From Deltaproteobacteria bacterium (GTDB lineage: Bacteria; Desulfobacterota; Binatia; Binatales; Binataceae), in the NCBI GenBank assembly GCA_021780585.1, contig JAJXYM010000251.1:1-7352 (forward strand): DNA of 7,352 nucleotides. Direction: 5' to 3'. The position numbers were made by a program, and so were the translations under genes. Shown one piece after another: positions 6,410 to 7,352 of the stretch; within the stretch, counting starts at the first letter, position 1, and every line of letters starts with the position of its first letter. The notes under the pieces are model-generated. The model searched no databases. It was not told the DNA's origin and saw only the letters and a program-made list of their open reading frames with translations.

Positions 6410-6554
6410 TTCCAGCCGCCCGCCAAAAAGCCGCTCCCCTACGTAAACTCGGCAACGAACTGACCAGCAGCGCGCCACCCCGGCCCGTGCGCGACGAATA
6501 CGAACCCCGGCATATCGACTTTATGGGGCTCCACCAAAACGTGGGCCTGATCCA
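6410..6554. other. Non-coding stretch between the synthetase promoter and the YD-repeat remnant
   Basis: About 145 bases with no supported gene. Short open stretches exist on both strands, as expected in GC-rich DNA, but none has a start with a ribosome site. I see no clear terminator for the gene upstream. Confidence 0.4.
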
Positions 6555-6713
6555 CTACGCGCTGATGCGCATTCGCCGTCCATCGGCGTCATACGTATAG
6601 ATCAGATTGTCCAACTGCGTCCCGTTCGCGCTGTATGTGAGCCCCGTCACCCGCGAGTCCGTATCACAACAGCCCTTAGCCTTGTATGCGATACCGACCC
6701 GTCGATGGCCATA
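6555..6713 (-). pseudogene. RHS/YD-repeat remnant
   Basis: Translation of the 52 sense codons before the TAG at 6557-6555 contains DSRVTGLTYSANGTQ (residues 19-33) and NLIYTYDADGRRMRI (36-50). This is the alternating Y-D...GR pattern of RHS (rearrangement hotspot) shell repeats. Such repeats build the hollow cocoon of RHS/Tc toxins and normally occur in dozens within proteins over 1000 residues. Here there is about one and a half repeats, no start codon, no ribosome site, and a stop before any core (PxxxxDPxG) motif, so it is a fragment. It is in the same frame as the membrane ORF that ends at 6714, separated only by that ORF's TGA. Either it is a displaced RHS cassette of the kind found downstream of main rhs genes, or it is the scar of a rearranged C-terminus. 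The YD-repeat identity is quite clear; the history is inferred. Confidence 0.72.
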
Positions 6714-7352
6714 TCATGGCTCGTCGGAATGCTCCGCGGATGGCGGCAACGTATCTGCTGGACGCCCGCCATCCGCGCCAAGCCACATTCCGAACATCCC
6801 GTTCTTGCCCCATAATCCTTCGGCTGGACTCATCGGAAAGCGCGGGGGCTTTAGAAGAAATAATGCTGTGAAAATAATGGACGAAACAAACGACAACAGC
6901 CAAACCCAACTCGGATGCATTATTGCCGAGGCAACGGATGTAAGTGTGAGTAGCAGGCAAACGCAACCGAGTATAATACCAAATATGGACCTCCGATATC
7001 CGAACAACAGATTCGGCGCAACCGCCATGATCAACATTCCAATCCCGGCACTACCGAAAAATCCAACTCCTCCAATCGCCCACAATCTCCCGTTTGAAGC
7101 GATCCGAAGTCCGCCGTATGCGGCATAGCCGATGCTAAAAATTCCAATGCCTCCAAAGACGACGCGCACAAACCCACGCAGCATGGTCGAGATAAAATCG
7201 TCGCCAAGCGTCCGGCGCAACGAAAACCCCAATACCTGACTGACGTAACCGCCGGCGAAGCTGGCCGCGAGCATCGCCAGCACGCCGCCCTCGAAATACG
7301 CCGCCGTGACCGCGCCGCCGAGGCCTCCGACGATCGCCGCGATACGTACCGC
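6714..7352 (-). CDS. Multi-spanning membrane protein, 5' end outside window; possibly the variable C-terminal tip of an RHS protein
   Basis: The frame is open from the right edge (7352) to TGA at 6716-6714, 212 visible codons. A GTG at 7283 would give 189 residues, but no good ribosome site marks it and the 23 codons before it (AAIVGGLGGAVTAAYFEGG) read as protein, so the gene probably begins outside. In the 189-residue numbering: a Gly/Ala-rich stretch 1-20, polar SLRRTLGDDF 21-30, four likely membrane helices (about 39-58, 67-90, 100-121, 125-144) and a soluble Gly/Pro-rich tail 145-189. The Gly/Ala-rich lead-in followed by RRTLGDDFIS resembles segments that follow the core of RHS proteins. 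By hand count GC is about 70% over 7201-7352 but about 49% over 6841-7200, as in RHS genes where a conserved core meets an acquired tip. The YD-repeat remnant behind it supports that reading. An unrelated membrane protein, or an immunity protein, remains possible. Confidence 0.6.
   Translation of the reverse strand, partial: AVRIAAIVGGLGGAVTAAYFEGGVLAMLAASFAGGYVSQVLGFSLRRTLGDDFISTMLRGFVRVVFGGIGIFSIGYAAYGGLRIASNGRLWAIGGVGFFGSAGIGMLIMAVAPNLLFGYRRSIFGIILGCVCLLLTLTSVASAIMHPSWVWLLSFVSSIIFTALFLLKPPRFPMSPAEGLWGKNGMFGMWLGADGGRPADTLPPSAEHSDEP
6735..6777. repeat. Perfect 12-bp inverted repeat near the 3' end of the membrane ORF
   Basis: CGCGGATGGCGG (6735-6746) is the exact reverse complement of CCGCCATCCGCG (6766-6777), with a 19-base loop. 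It lies within the last codons of the membrane ORF, ending 19 bases before its TGA. No T run follows on either strand, so it is not a classical intrinsic terminator. It would form a very stable RNA hairpin. Confidence 0.75.

Noticed and set aside
6574..6588. Small inverted repeat CGCCG/CGGCG as a terminator for the RHS region
   Set aside because: Only 5 bp, inside the YD-repeat coding remnant, with no T run following.
6490..6600. Plus-strand open stretch with FMGLHQNVGLIHYALMR, loosely like the FTGxxxxxxxGLxHYxxR segment of RHS cores
   Set aside because: It lies on the strand opposite the clear YD repeats and overlaps them, the match is short with gaps, and the DP motif that should follow is absent. 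Chance is likelier.
6676..6966. Minus-strand 96-codon frame overlapping the end of the membrane ORF
   Set aside because: No ribosome site and no domain; it overlaps the hydrophobic ORF in another frame.
6607..7128. Plus-strand 173-codon frame opposite the membrane ORF
   Set aside because: Pro/Ser/Asn-rich translation with no recognisable domain or start signal; the minus strand gives coherent membrane helices.
1..7352. CRISPR array, tRNA, rRNA or intact insertion sequence
   Set aside because: No regularly spaced repeats, cloverleaf-like segments, rRNA-like stretches or transposase motifs were seen on either strand.

Overview
The window is high-GC bacterial DNA (roughly 65-70% by eye) with almost all coding on the minus strand. 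Gene content is typical of an environmental Gram-negative bacterium that degrades organic acids through CoA thioesters: a lipobox lipoprotein, a Sec-exported small protein, a class III CoA-transferase, an enoyl-CoA hydratase and a benzoate-CoA-ligase-type synthetase. I suspect a soil or sediment lineage of the Desulfobacterota/Binatota kind, from the gene mix and from a dispersed-repeat-like element near 4711-4736, but the sequence does not prove the phylum.

Left part (1-3213, minus strand). Read in the direction of transcription, a putative lipoprotein with a glycine zipper and coiled coils (3213-2140) is followed by two VOC-superfamily (glyoxalase/dioxygenase fold) genes (2101-1679 and 1603-1142) and a CaiB/BaiF-type CoA-transferase (1130-1, cut by the window edge). 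Gaps of 37, 75 and 11 bases suggest one transcription unit, at least for the last three genes. The CoA-transferase appears to lack the canonical catalytic aspartate.

Middle (3214-4781). A short divergent intergenic region separates the lipoprotein from a plus-strand gene for a small exported protein of unknown function (3299-3793). This gene converges on an enoyl-CoA hydratase (4625-3867), with a possible hairpin terminator between them. Upstream of the hydratase is a 156-base gap holding a compact repeat cluster: a 22-base imperfect tandem duplication, a hairpin and a copy of a familiar-looking dispersed element.

Right part (4782-7352). A benzoate-CoA-ligase-family acyl-CoA synthetase (6362-4782) has a perfect TATAAT -10 box in front of it. 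With the downstream hydratase it fits activation of an aromatic or related carboxylic acid followed by CoA-ester processing. Beyond it lies what looks like the edge of an RHS/YD-repeat locus. A 52-codon YD-repeat remnant (6713-6555) lies directly behind, and in the same frame as, the stop codon of a multi-spanning membrane ORF (7352-6714, open at the window edge). GC falls from about 70% to about 49% inside that ORF, and a perfect 12-bp inverted repeat lies in its last codons. This is the least ordinary part of the window.
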